Positions 51,118 to 59,312 of a stretch of DNA of 64,000 bases are shown piece after piece. The stretch lies in the NCBI RefSeq assembly GCF_036697405.1, contig NZ_JBAHWA010000002.1:186001-250000 (forward strand), written 5' to 3'. The translations under genes and the position numbers were made by a program. This DNA comes from Lysobacter sp036697405. Its GTDB lineage: Bacteria; Pseudomonadota; Gammaproteobacteria; Xanthomonadales; Xanthomonadaceae. Position 1 is the stretch's first letter; each line of letters begins with the position of its first letter. The notes below the pieces were generated by a model. It had not been told where the DNA came from. It made no database searches and worked only from the letters and a program-made list of their open reading frames with translations.

Positions 51118-52187
51118 CGGCGACCCTCCAGGGCCAGCGCGGCCGCGCGTTGGGCGAGCAGGTCCGGCGGCGGATCGGCGTACAGGTAATCGAACATCGC
51201 CTCCACCGGCTGCACCGGGGTTTCCAGGTAGGCGTTGATCTCGACGTCGACCTTCCTGCCGCATTCCTCGGCCCAGGCCTTCTCTTCGTCCTCGCTCCAC
51301 AGGCCCTGCGCGGTCAGGTAGGCGCGCAGGCGCGGCACCGGGTCGCGGGTCCAGGCCTCTTTGACCTCGGCTTCGCCGCGGTAACGGCGGGCATCGTCGG
51401 CGGTGGTGTGGTCGTGCAGGCGGTAGGTCATGAACTCGATCACGCTGCCGCCTTCGCCCTTGCGCGCGCGCTCGGCGGCGCGGCGCATGCCTTCCATCAC
51501 CGCGATCAGGTCGTTGCCGTCCACCTGCAGGCAGTGCAGGCCGCCGGCGATGCCCTTCTGGGCCAGGGTCTTGGCGCCGGTCTGGGCCGAACGCGGCACC
51601 GAGATCGCCCAGCCGTTGTTGATCACGCACAGGATCAGCGGCAGCTGGTAGGCGCCGGCCGAGTTCAGCGCGGCGTAGAAGTCGGTCTTGGACGAACCGC
51701 CGTCGCCGCAGCAGGCCACGGCCAGGTTGTTTTCCTTGCGCAGCTTGAACGCGAGCGCGGCGCCGGCGGCGTGCAGGCACTGGGTCGAGATCGGCACGCA
51801 CCAGGAGAAGTCCTTCCTGGGGCCGGAGAAGTCGTTGCCGCGCTCGTCGCCGCCCCAGTACAGCAGCACTTCGCGCGGCAGCACGCCGCGCATGAACTGC
51901 GCGCCGTACTCGCGGTAGCTGGGCGCGAACACGTCGTCGGGCAGCATCGAGGCGCCGATGCCGACGTGGGTGGCCTCGTGGCCCAGGCAGGCGGCGTAGG
52001 TGCCGAGCTTGCCGGTGCGTTGCAGGGCGATGGCCTTGGTGTCGAACACGCGCACGAACAGCATCTGCTTGAACAGCGGCAGCAGCTTGCTGGCGTCGCG
52101 GAAAGCGGGCGGCAGCTCGGCGACGGGCTGGCCGTCGATGCCGAGGTATTGCAGGTATTCGATTTCGAACGTCGCGGCGACGGTCAT
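51114..52187 (-). CDS. bkdA1: 2-oxoisovalerate dehydrogenase E1 alpha
   Basis: A 357-residue E1 alpha subunit. It has the thiamine diphosphate motif with GDGGSSKTDFYAALN and INNGWAISVPR (GDG...NN pattern), and the YRLHDHTTADDARRYRG segment of the phosphorylation-loop region. Supplies isobutyryl-, isovaleryl- and 2-methylbutyryl-CoA, precursors of iso- and anteiso-fatty acids, prominent in Lysobacter-type membranes. First gene of the minus-strand operon; its promoter must lie in 52188-52480, where no clear box is seen. Confidence 0.94.
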   Translation of the reverse strand: MTVAATFEIEYLQYLGIDGQPVAELPPAFRDASKLLPLFKQMLFVRVFDTKAIALQRTGKLGTYAACLGHEATHVGIGASMLPDDVFAPSYREYGAQFMRGVLPREVLLYWGGDERGNDFSGPRKDFSWCVPISTQCLHAAGAALAFKLRKENNLAVACCGDGGSSKTDFYAALNSAGAYQLPLILCVINNGWAISVPRSAQTGAKTLAQKGIAGGLHCLQVDGNDLIAVMEGMRRAAERARKGEGGSVIEFMTYRLHDHTTADDARRYRGEAEVKEAWTRDPVPRLRAYLTAQGLWSEDEEKAWAEECGRKVDVEINAYLETPVQPVEAMFDYLYADPPPDLLAQRAAALALEGRR

Positions 52188-52477
52188 CGCGGGGCAGTCC
52201 TGAATTGGGGATGGGGGAGGCCCGAACCTTCCCGCCCGGATCCAGTGCCGGCGCGCGGACCGTTCAGACTGGCTGGGTCCGTGGCGGCTGTGTGCGGCTC
52301 GCTGCGGACCTGGCGCTGCCGCAGCGGCCCCTGACGAGCGGCCGTTGCGTGGTGCGGCAGATGATACCCAAAGGCGTGTTAAGCGCCGTTGCGCGCTGCG
52401 GCATGCAAAAAACCGCGGAAAGGATTAGGCGCCGCGCGGACGCTGGCGTATGGAAGGGGTGCGACACGGCCGCCTTC

Positions 52478-52561
52478 TGTGGGAGCGACGTGAGTCGCGA
52501 TTTCCCCAGGGTGGGGAACGCCGCGAGTTCGGGGCGAATCGCGGCTCACGCCGCTCCCACA
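52478..52561. repeat. Inverted-repeat element (84 bp) between bkdA1 and the nuclease gene
   Basis: The arms begin TGTGGGAGCG (52478) and end CTCCCACA (52561). Each arm is about 25 bases, differing at two positions (ACGTGAGTCGCG versus GCGTGAGCCGCG in the same orientation). This looks like a mobile or REP-like repeat. It occupies much of the 459-base intergenic region; the remainder holds the terminator below and nothing else I recognise. Confidence 0.7.
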
Positions 52562-52589
52562 GGAAACGCCGGGGCGTCGCTGCGTACCC

Positions 52590-52626
52590 CACAAACAAAA
52601 AGGGCGCGGCTCGCGCCGCGCCCTTT
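52590..52626 (-). terminator. Intrinsic terminator of the nuclease gene
   Basis: A perfect 12-bp stem (52599-52610 with 52615-52626) closes the loop TCGC. On the minus strand it is followed by TTTTTGTTTG, a good U-tract, 20 bases after the nuclease stop codon. Confidence 0.88.
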
Positions 52627-52646
52627 CGTTGTTGCGGTGTTTCGAA

Positions 52647-55600
52647 TCAGCGACGGATCTGCACGCTGATGCTGTCGCTGTTGTTGCTCGCGACCGGGTC
52701 CGGGGTCTGCGCGCTGATGTTCGCGTCGAACACCAGGCTGCTGCCCACGGCCGGGCGTTCCGGCACGACCACCGCCAAGGCGAACCACTGGGTGCCGCGG
52801 TTCATGGCGGTGCTGCGGCTGCACTCGGCGCGGAAGCCGGTCGGCACCGCGGTGCGGGCGCAGGTCCAGCCGGCCGGGGCGGCGACCGCCGCCGACGAGA
52901 CCGAGACGTTGCCGGTCAGGATCAGCTTGGGCTGGGCCGCGGCGTCCGGGCCGGCGTTGGTCACCGGCACCAGGAAGGTCGCGATCGCGCCCTTGCGCAC
53001 CGGCAGCGCGCCGCCGGCGATCTGCACCGACAGGTCGGCCAGGGTGGTCACCACGACTTCCGCCGTGGCCTGGTTGTTGCCGTTGGCCGGGTCGCGGGTC
53101 TGCGACTGCGCGGCCACCGCCATGCGCAGCGGGGTGCCGCTGACCAGGGCCGGCAGGACCACGTTCAGCGCGAACGTGGCCGAGGCCTGCGAGGCCAGGC
53201 TGGGCGTGGTGCAGGTGACGGTGGTGGTGGTCGCATCCTGCACCGGCGCGGCGCAGCTCCAGCCGGCCGGCGCGGTCGCGACCGGCGCCACCAGGGCGTC
53301 GAACACGAAGGCCACGGCGGCGGCGTCGGCCGCGTTCGGACCGGCGTTGAACACGCCGGCGGTGTAGGTGGCGGTCTGGCCGGCGCGGGCGCTAGCCGGA
53401 GTGGCCGACGCGCTCGCCGCCAGGTCGGCGCTGCGGAAGGCCGGCACGCTCAGGACCAGACGCACCGGGTCGTGGTCGGACACGCGCAGCGGCTGGCTGG
53501 CGTCGCCGAAGCGGAACACGCCGAAGTCGGCGTTGATGCGGGCGTGGTCGACCGACAGGCCGACGTTGTCCATCACCAGCGCTTCGTTGACCAGCACGTG
53601 GTCCAGGGTCTGCGCATTGCCTTCGAACACGTAGGAGTAGCGCTGGGCCGGATCGGCGATCAGCTGCGAGCCGTCGACGAAGATGCTGCTCAGCGGGCTG
53701 TCGATGTAGGTCAGGACCTGGTCTTCGGCGGCTTCCTCGCCCTTGATGATGCCCAGGACGTCGGTGTAGCCGTCGTTGAACTCGAACGCGTTGAAGTCGC
53801 CGACCAGCACGATCTTCTCGTTCGGGTTGCTCTGCTGCATCTGCTCGATCAGGCCGGCCAGGTAGGCCGCCTGCGCGCCGCGCTTGGCGCGCACGCGCGC
53901 GCCCTCGGTGGACCAACCGTTGCCGCCGGCGGCGACATCGTCGATGCCGTTGAGCGAACGCAGGTGGTTGGCGATCACCGTGATCGGGTACGAGGCGCCG
54001 TTGTCCTGGTGCACGATCGCGCGCAGCAGCAGCGGCGGGCGGTCGTTGAGCAGGGCGGTGCTGCCGTTGGGGTTGGCGAAGGTCGCGTCCTTGCCGTACT
54101 GCACCACCTCGAGCACTTCCACGCGCGGCTGGCCGGCGCCGTTGTCGCGGGTGGCGACCAGGAAGCCGACGTTGATGCCGCCCGGGTCGTTGCCCGACAC
54201 CAGATAGGGCACGTAGGCCGGCGCGCTGGGGCAGGTGGCGTTGATGCGCTCGGCCAGGCGGCCGAGGATGCCGATGTTCTCGACTTCGACCACGCCCAGG
54301 ATGTCGGGCGTCTTCAGGTACTGGCAGATCGCGGCCGAGGTCTTGCCCAGGCGCTTGTCCACCGCTTCGGGCTTCAGGGTCGGGGCGCCGTTGCTTTCCG
54401 GCACTTCGTCGAAGAAGCGCAGCAGGTTGAAGCCGCCGATGGTGATGTCTTCGTAACCGGCATCGGCCACCGCTTCGGGCTGCTTGCCGCCGGCGAAGGT
54501 CGGCGGCGTGGCGGTGTCGGGCAGCAGCGCCCAGGTGCCGGCGAAGTAGTCGAGCACGCCGAGCAGGCCGGAAATCTGGGTCTGGCCGTCGACCGACAGC
54601 GGCAGCGCGCCGATCTGGCCGCGGCTGCGCACCATCAGGCGTTCGGGGTTGGTGTCGAAGCGCGGCGGGTTCTTGCCGGCCGGGATCGGAATGGTGTCCA
54701 TGATGCCGATGCCGGGCTCGCGGAACGGCACCGCCACTTCCGGCAGGCGCACGTAGAACACGCCGTCGCTGGAGGAGTTGGCGTCGTCTTCGTCGATGTT
54801 GCCGTCGGTGCCGGAAATCGCGACCGACTGGGCCACGCTCACGCGCATCGCTTCCAGGCGTTCCAGCGTGCCCGGGGTGGCGTTGGCGCCAAGCTCGGCC
54901 GGGGTCAGTTCGACCGCGGCGGGCAGGGCGACGCCGGTTTCCAGCAGTTCCACCGTCGGCGAGACCAGTTCGGTGATGCTGAGCTGGTTCGGGTTGGACG
55001 ACGGAGTGAACTCGTCGACCTTGGCGGTCACGCGCACGCGGTTGCCCACGGTGGCGCTGGCCGGCGGCGCGGCGCCGGTGAACACGAACACCGCTTCGGA
55101 GGTGGCCGGGTTGCCGTCGTCGTTGGCGGCCTGCAGGAAGAAGCCGTTGTTGAACTTGCGCGCGGTGACGATGCCCTCGGTGACCACGAGCTTGTCGTCG
55201 TAGGCCGACAGCAGGCCGGCGCCCTGGATCTGGGCGATGGTCAGCGCGACCGGCGGATCCGGCGGGTTCGGCGGCGTGGTGCCGGTGTTGCGCGGCGTCG
55301 GCGTGCCGGTGCTGAAGTCGGCGCTGTTGTTGCCGGTGTCGGTGGCGCCGTCGTTCTTGCGCAGCGCCGCGGTGGAGTTGCTCAGCGTCGCGGTGGGCGC
55401 GGTCTCCGAGCAGGTGGCGGCGGTGCCGTAACCGACGAAGTCGATCACGCTGGCGCCGCCGACCGGACAGGCGCCGGCCAGGGAGAGGTTGTCGTTGACC
55501 AGCGCGACCTTGCCGGCGGTGCCGGCCATGGCCAGCGTGCCGGTCGCGTCGGGCGTGGGCAGGTCGACGCTGCCGCCGGCGCCGTCGGCCTGCTTGATCA

Positions 55601-55865
55601 GGTAGTAGCCGCCGGCGGGAATCGTGCCGGTCAATGGAGTACGCGCCCAGCTGGTGCCGGCGGAGGATGCGTATTGCACGCTCCAGCCGCTCAGGTCGAC
55701 CGCGGTGGCGCCGTTATTGCGCAATTCGATGAAGTCGCTTTTCAGCGTGGCGCCGGAATTGCCGCCTCCGCCGTATACCTGGCTGATCACGACCTGCGCC
55801 TGCGCGCCGCCGGAAATCAGGAACGCCAAAGCCACGGCCGCGTAGCGGCCTAAGAACTTGTCCAT
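52647..55865 (-). CDS. ExeM/NucH-type secreted endonuclease with C-terminal repeat domains
   Basis: A 1072-residue secreted protein. It has a signal peptide (cleavage after AQA), a lamin-tail-like beta domain (about 24-165: VVISQVYGGGGNSGAT; DFIELRNNG), an OB-fold region (about 210-330) and a large endonuclease/exonuclease/phosphatase domain. Active-site landmarks of the latter are VVEVENIG (about 527), VGDFNAFEFND (about 690) and SDHDP (about 796). Two DUF11/CARDB-like domains (about 812-930 and 945-1070) follow. It degrades extracellular DNA in relatives. Start ATG 55863-55865 follows GGGGA; the upstream open frame lacks a signal peptide. A C-terminal sorting signal is not apparent. Confidence 0.87.
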   Translation of the reverse strand: MDKFLGRYAAVALAFLISGGAQAQVVISQVYGGGGNSGATLKSDFIELRNNGATAVDLSGWSVQYASSAGTSWARTPLTGTIPAGGYYLIKQADGAGGSVDLPTPDATGTLAMAGTAGKVALVNDNLSLAGACPVGGASVIDFVGYGTAATCSETAPTATLSNSTAALRKNDGATDTGNNSADFSTGTPTPRNTGTTPPNPPDPPVALTIAQIQGAGLLSAYDDKLVVTEGIVTARKFNNGFFLQAANDDGNPATSEAVFVFTGAAPPASATVGNRVRVTAKVDEFTPSSNPNQLSITELVSPTVELLETGVALPAAVELTPAELGANATPGTLERLEAMRVSVAQSVAISGTDGNIDEDDANSSSDGVFYVRLPEVAVPFREPGIGIMDTIPIPAGKNPPRFDTNPERLMVRSRGQIGALPLSVDGQTQISGLLGVLDYFAGTWALLPDTATPPTFAGGKQPEAVADAGYEDITIGGFNLLRFFDEVPESNGAPTLKPEAVDKRLGKTSAAICQYLKTPDILGVVEVENIGILGRLAERINATCPSAPAYVPYLVSGNDPGGINVGFLVATRDNGAGQPRVEVLEVVQYGKDATFANPNGSTALLNDRPPLLLRAIVHQDNGASYPITVIANHLRSLNGIDDVAAGGNGWSTEGARVRAKRGAQAAYLAGLIEQMQQSNPNEKIVLVGDFNAFEFNDGYTDVLGIIKGEEAAEDQVLTYIDSPLSSIFVDGSQLIADPAQRYSYVFEGNAQTLDHVLVNEALVMDNVGLSVDHARINADFGVFRFGDASQPLRVSDHDPVRLVLSVPAFRSADLAASASATPASARAGQTATYTAGVFNAGPNAADAAAVAFVFDALVAPVATAPAGWSCAAPVQDATTTTVTCTTPSLASQASATFALNVVLPALVSGTPLRMAVAAQSQTRDPANGNNQATAEVVVTTLADLSVQIAGGALPVRKGAIATFLVPVTNAGPDAAAQPKLILTGNVSVSSAAVAAPAGWTCARTAVPTGFRAECSRSTAMNRGTQWFALAVVVPERPAVGSSLVFDANISAQTPDPVASNNSDSISVQIRR

Positions 55866-56057
55866 GTGTTTCCCCGTTAGAGACCGCCCGCCCAAGACTC
55901 CCCAGGAATGCTCCCCTGACGCGGGCAGGCAAGATTGTGCCTCAATCGTCACAAATCGGCATTTCAAGTGCATGACGGCATACCATACGGTGATGGGGGT
56001 GGACCGTCCGGATGGCGCGCGCTGCGTTACCCTTTGCGCCCCTTTGCGAGAACCGCG

Positions 56058-56933
56058 ATGACCGTCGAGAAGAACCAGCGCGAACTGGAGACCGGGATCC
56101 ACACCGATCTGCAGGGGCGGATCACCTACGCGGGCTATCTGCAGCTGGATCGTCTGCTGTCGGCGCAGCACGGCCGCGCCGACCCGCCGCACCACGACGA
56201 ACTGCTGTTCATCATCCAGCACCAGGTGTCGGAGCTGTGGATGAAGCTGATCATCCACGAGCTCAGCGCGGCCATCGAACACCTGCGCAACGACCAGGTC
56301 TGGCAGTGCCAGAAGGTGCTGGCGCGCTGCAAGCAGGTGCTGCGCCAGCTGACCGAACAATGGTCGGTGCTGGAGACGCTGACGCCGTCGGAATACATGG
56401 GCTTCCGCGACACCCTGGGCCCGTCCTCGGGCTTCCAATCGCTGCAGTACCGCCGCATCGAATTCATGCTGGGCAACAAGAACGAGGGCATGCTGCGGGT
56501 GTTCGCGCACGACCCCAATGCCCAGACCGAACTGGAAAGCGCGCTGGCCGCGCCCAGCCTGTACGACGAGTTCCTGATGTACCTGGCGCGCTTCGGCCAC
56601 GCGATCCCGGCCGCGCACCTGCAGCGCGACTGGCGCCAGCCGCACGTCGCCGACCCGGCCCTGCAGCCGGTGTTCGAGCGCATCTACGAAAACACCGACC
56701 TGTACTGGCGCGAATACGCGCTGTGCGAGGACCTGGTCGATGTCGAGACCCAGTTCCAGCTGTGGCGCTTCCGCCACATGCGCACGGTGCTGCGCATCAT
56801 CGGCTTCAAGCGCGGCACCGGCGGTTCCAGCGGCGTGGGCTTCCTCAAGCAGGCGCTGGAGCTGACCTTCTTCCCGGAACTGTTCGAAGTGCGCACCAGC
56901 ATCGGCCCGGGCGGCGCTGTCTCGCCGCCGTGA
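56058..56933 (+). CDS. kynA: Tryptophan 2,3-dioxygenase
   Basis: A 291-residue haem enzyme that opens the indole ring of tryptophan to N-formylkynurenine, the first step of the kynurenine pathway. It has TYAGYLQLDRLLSAQ, HDELLFIIQHQVSELWMKL with the distal His, RRIEFMLGNKN, and the C-terminal RHMRTVLRIIGFKRGTGGS, in which His binds the haem iron. ATG 56058 is chosen because homology begins at residue 13; the Shine-Dalgarno is weak. The stop codon overlaps a Nudix gene (GTGA). No other kynurenine gene is adjacent. Confidence 0.95.
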   Translation: MTVEKNQRELETGIHTDLQGRITYAGYLQLDRLLSAQHGRADPPHHDELLFIIQHQVSELWMKLIIHELSAAIEHLRNDQVWQCQKVLARCKQVLRQLTEQWSVLETLTPSEYMGFRDTLGPSSGFQSLQYRRIEFMLGNKNEGMLRVFAHDPNAQTELESALAAPSLYDEFLMYLARFGHAIPAAHLQRDWRQPHVADPALQPVFERIYENTDLYWREYALCEDLVDVETQFQLWRFRHMRTVLRIIGFKRGTGGSSGVGFLKQALELTFFPELFEVRTSIGPGGAVSPP

Positions 56934-57346
56934 GCGCGCGCGTGCACGACTGCGTCGGCGCGTTCCTGGTCCGCGGCGGCCGCGTGCTGCTGGGCCGGCG
57001 CACCGCCGATCGCGAACTGCTGGCCGGGGCCTGGGATGTGTTCGGCGGCCATGTCGAGGCCGGCGAGAGCGAGCTGGATGCGCTCACGCGCGAGCTCGAC
57101 GAGGAAGTGGGCATCCGCCCGATCCGACTGCGACGCCTGCAGACCATCGAGGGCGCGCAACCGGCGCCGTGGCGGCTGCATTTGTATGTGGTGACCGACT
57201 GGCAGGGCGAGCCCTGCAACCGCCAGCCCGACGAACACGACGAGCTGCGCTGGTGCGAACTCGACGAGGCGGTGCGCTGTCTGGGCGCGGCGCATCCGGC
57301 CTTCGAGCGTCTGCTGGGCGAGGCGCTGGCCGCCGCCGGGGCCTGA
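56930..57346 (+). CDS. Nudix hydrolase
   Basis: A 138-residue Nudix protein. The catalytic box is complete: GGHVEAGESELDALTRELDEEVG (positions about 39-61 of the protein), with the REUxEE metal-binding core. It hydrolyses a nucleoside diphosphate linked to an unknown group. GTG 56930 overlaps the kynA stop, so it is translationally coupled to tryptophan dioxygenase. A functional link to kynurenine metabolism is possible but unproven. Confidence 0.88.
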   Translation: MSARVHDCVGAFLVRGGRVLLGRRTADRELLAGAWDVFGGHVEAGESELDALTRELDEEVGIRPIRLRRLQTIEGAQPAPWRLHLYVVTDWQGEPCNRQPDEHDELRWCELDEAVRCLGAAHPAFERLLGEALAAAGA

Positions 57347-57584
57347 TCGGGCGCGGCGATTCGGCGCAACGGCGGCTGCGCGGGCGTTCGCAGCGGCGGC
57401 CCGAAACGGGCCGGTCAGCCGGCGTTGCCGTGCTCGCGGACCCGGCGGCGACCGTGCCTGCCGCCGGCGACCGGCAAGCCCAGCGGCGGGATTGGGCAAA
57501 ATCGAGGCGCATTCAGGCATTTAGGCGCGGGCTTGGTCGCGTGTTTGCTGCGCCGCAGCAATACGTGGGCGTCTTCACAAAGGT

Positions 57585-57613
57585 TTGACGGAACCGACGT
57601 CAGCCGGTAAATC
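57585..57613 (+). promoter_or_regulatory. Sigma-70-type promoter of the first POT gene
   Basis: TTGACG (57585-57590), a 17-base spacer, then TAAATC (57608-57613), a strong match to the consensus spacing, 64 bases before the ATG. It is in a 330-base intergenic region that otherwise holds no gene. Confidence 0.5.
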
Positions 57614-57676
57614 TCCCCGATCCCGTGCCGCCGGCAAGGGCAATCTCATTCAGTTTCGACACACGGGGGACACCGC

Positions 57677-59212
57677 ATGAGCGGAGCCGCAACGACGACG
57701 GGCGAAACGCCCATTCCGGAATTCAAGCAGGTCCTGGGGCATCCCAAGCCTCTGTGGATGCTGTTCATGTCCGAATTCTGGGAACGCTTCGCGTTCTACG
57801 GCATCCGCTGGGCGATGGTCCTGTACATCGTGGCGCAGTTCCACGGCGGCGACGCCGGCTACGAGAAGCCCGCCAGCGAGCTCTACGGCGCCTATCTGGC
57901 GTTGGTCTACGCCTCGGCGATCTTCGGCGGCTGGATCGCCGACAAGCTGATCGGCTACCAGCGTTCGATCCTGCTCGGCGCCATGATCATGGCGACCGGC
58001 CTGTTCCTGTTGGCCTCGCCCACCGAGACCATGTTCAAGCTGGGCCTGGCCACGATCATCGTCGGCAACGGCCTGTTCAAGCCGATCATCTCGACCATGG
58101 TCGGCAAGCTCTACCTGCAGGGCGATGGCCGCCGCGACTCGGGCTTCACCATCTTCTACATGGGCATCAACCTGGGCGCGTTCCTGGCGCCCCTGGTCAC
58201 CCAGTACCTGGCCCAGAAGGTGTTCGGCGTCAACGACACGCCGGCCTACAAGGTGGTGTTCATCTCGGCCGGCATCGGCATGGTGCTGAGCCTGATCTGG
58301 TTCTGGTTCGGTCGCGCCCAGCTCAAGGGCATCGGCCTGCCGCCGGCGGACAAGACCAGCCTGGCCCGTTCCTTCCTGGTCCTGGGCGGCGCGGCGCTGA
58401 TCGCGATTCCGATCTTCTACTTCCTGCTGACCATCAACGCGATGGTGCTGCAGTACATCCTGATCGCGCTGCTGATCGTGCCGGCCATCATGCTGGTGGT
58501 GGAGGGCATCCGCGAGGGCAAGGTCTCGCGCGACAAGGTGATCGCGATGCTGATCATCCTGACCTTCAACGTGTTCTTCTGGTGCTTCTTCGAGCAGGCC
58601 GGCAGCTCGTTCAACTTCCTGGCCGAAAAGATCGTCGACCGCAGCATCGGCTTCGAAAGCCTGTTCATGGCGCTGGCCGGCGGCAAGGAATTCCCGGTCT
58701 CCTGGTTCCAGAGCGTGAACTCGGTGGCCATCATCACCCTGGCGCCGGTGATCGCCTGGATCTGGGTGCGCATGGGCCGCGCCAATCCCTCGATCCCGCG
58801 CAAGTTCGGCCTGGGCCTGATCTTCAACGGCCTGGCCTTCCTGCTGCTGATGTTCGCGCTGGTCAACCTGATCGCGCCGGACACCGGCAAGATCCCGTTC
58901 TGGACCCTGTTTGCGGTGTACTGGATCCAGTCGGTGGGCGAGCTGTGCCTGTCGCCGATCGGCCTGTCGATGGTGACCAAGCTGGCGCCGGCGCGCCTGA
59001 CCGGTTTCGCCATGGGCGCCTGGTTCCTGTCGATCGCGATCGGCAACAACCTCGCCGGCATCTTCGCCGGCCAGGCCAGCGGCGAGACCGGCATGACCAC
59101 GGCCTCGGCGCTGACCGCCTACACCATGGGCTTCTACATCCTGGCCGGCGCGGGCGTGCTGTTGTTCCTGATCGCGCCGCTGATCAACCGGTTGATGCAC
59201 GGCGTCAAGTAA
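57677..59212 (+). CDS. POT-family proton-dependent peptide transporter 1
   Basis: A 511-residue MFS-type oligopeptide transporter. The PTR2 signature is visible: the ExxER motif FWERFAFYGIRW, then GRRDSGFTIFYMGINLGAF (GFxIFYMxIN) and the later EQAGSSFNF (FEQ). About 14 membrane helices. ATG 57677 follows GGGGGA. It lies in tandem with a second POT gene. It imports di- and tripeptides using the proton gradient. Confidence 0.92.
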   Translation: MSGAATTTGETPIPEFKQVLGHPKPLWMLFMSEFWERFAFYGIRWAMVLYIVAQFHGGDAGYEKPASELYGAYLALVYASAIFGGWIADKLIGYQRSILLGAMIMATGLFLLASPTETMFKLGLATIIVGNGLFKPIISTMVGKLYLQGDGRRDSGFTIFYMGINLGAFLAPLVTQYLAQKVFGVNDTPAYKVVFISAGIGMVLSLIWFWFGRAQLKGIGLPPADKTSLARSFLVLGGAALIAIPIFYFLLTINAMVLQYILIALLIVPAIMLVVEGIREGKVSRDKVIAMLIILTFNVFFWCFFEQAGSSFNFLAEKIVDRSIGFESLFMALAGGKEFPVSWFQSVNSVAIITLAPVIAWIWVRMGRANPSIPRKFGLGLIFNGLAFLLLMFALVNLIAPDTGKIPFWTLFAVYWIQSVGELCLSPIGLSMVTKLAPARLTGFAMGAWFLSIAIGNNLAGIFAGQASGETGMTTASALTAYTMGFYILAGAGVLLFLIAPLINRLMHGVK

Positions 59213-59241
59213 GCGCCGTCGCCAGCCGCCGTACCTACAGG

Positions 59242-59271
59242 CGCCACGGCCGGAGAGCTCCGGCCGTGGCG
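59242..59271 (+). terminator. 14-bp hairpin between the two POT genes
   Basis: CGCCACGGCCGGAG (59242-59255) and its inverse (59258-59271) are separated by two bases (AG). No U-tract. It could reduce read-through into the second transporter gene or stabilise the first mRNA. Confidence 0.6.
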
Positions 59272-59312
59272 TCGCCGCATTCGCAACCCGCTATCGCAAC
59301 GAGCGCCTTCCG

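Noticed and set aside
52629..55853. 1074-codon plus-strand open frame antisense to the nuclease gene
   Set aside because: It is a Val/Arg/Gly-rich shadow without recognisable domains, while the minus-strand frame contains clear endonuclease motifs.
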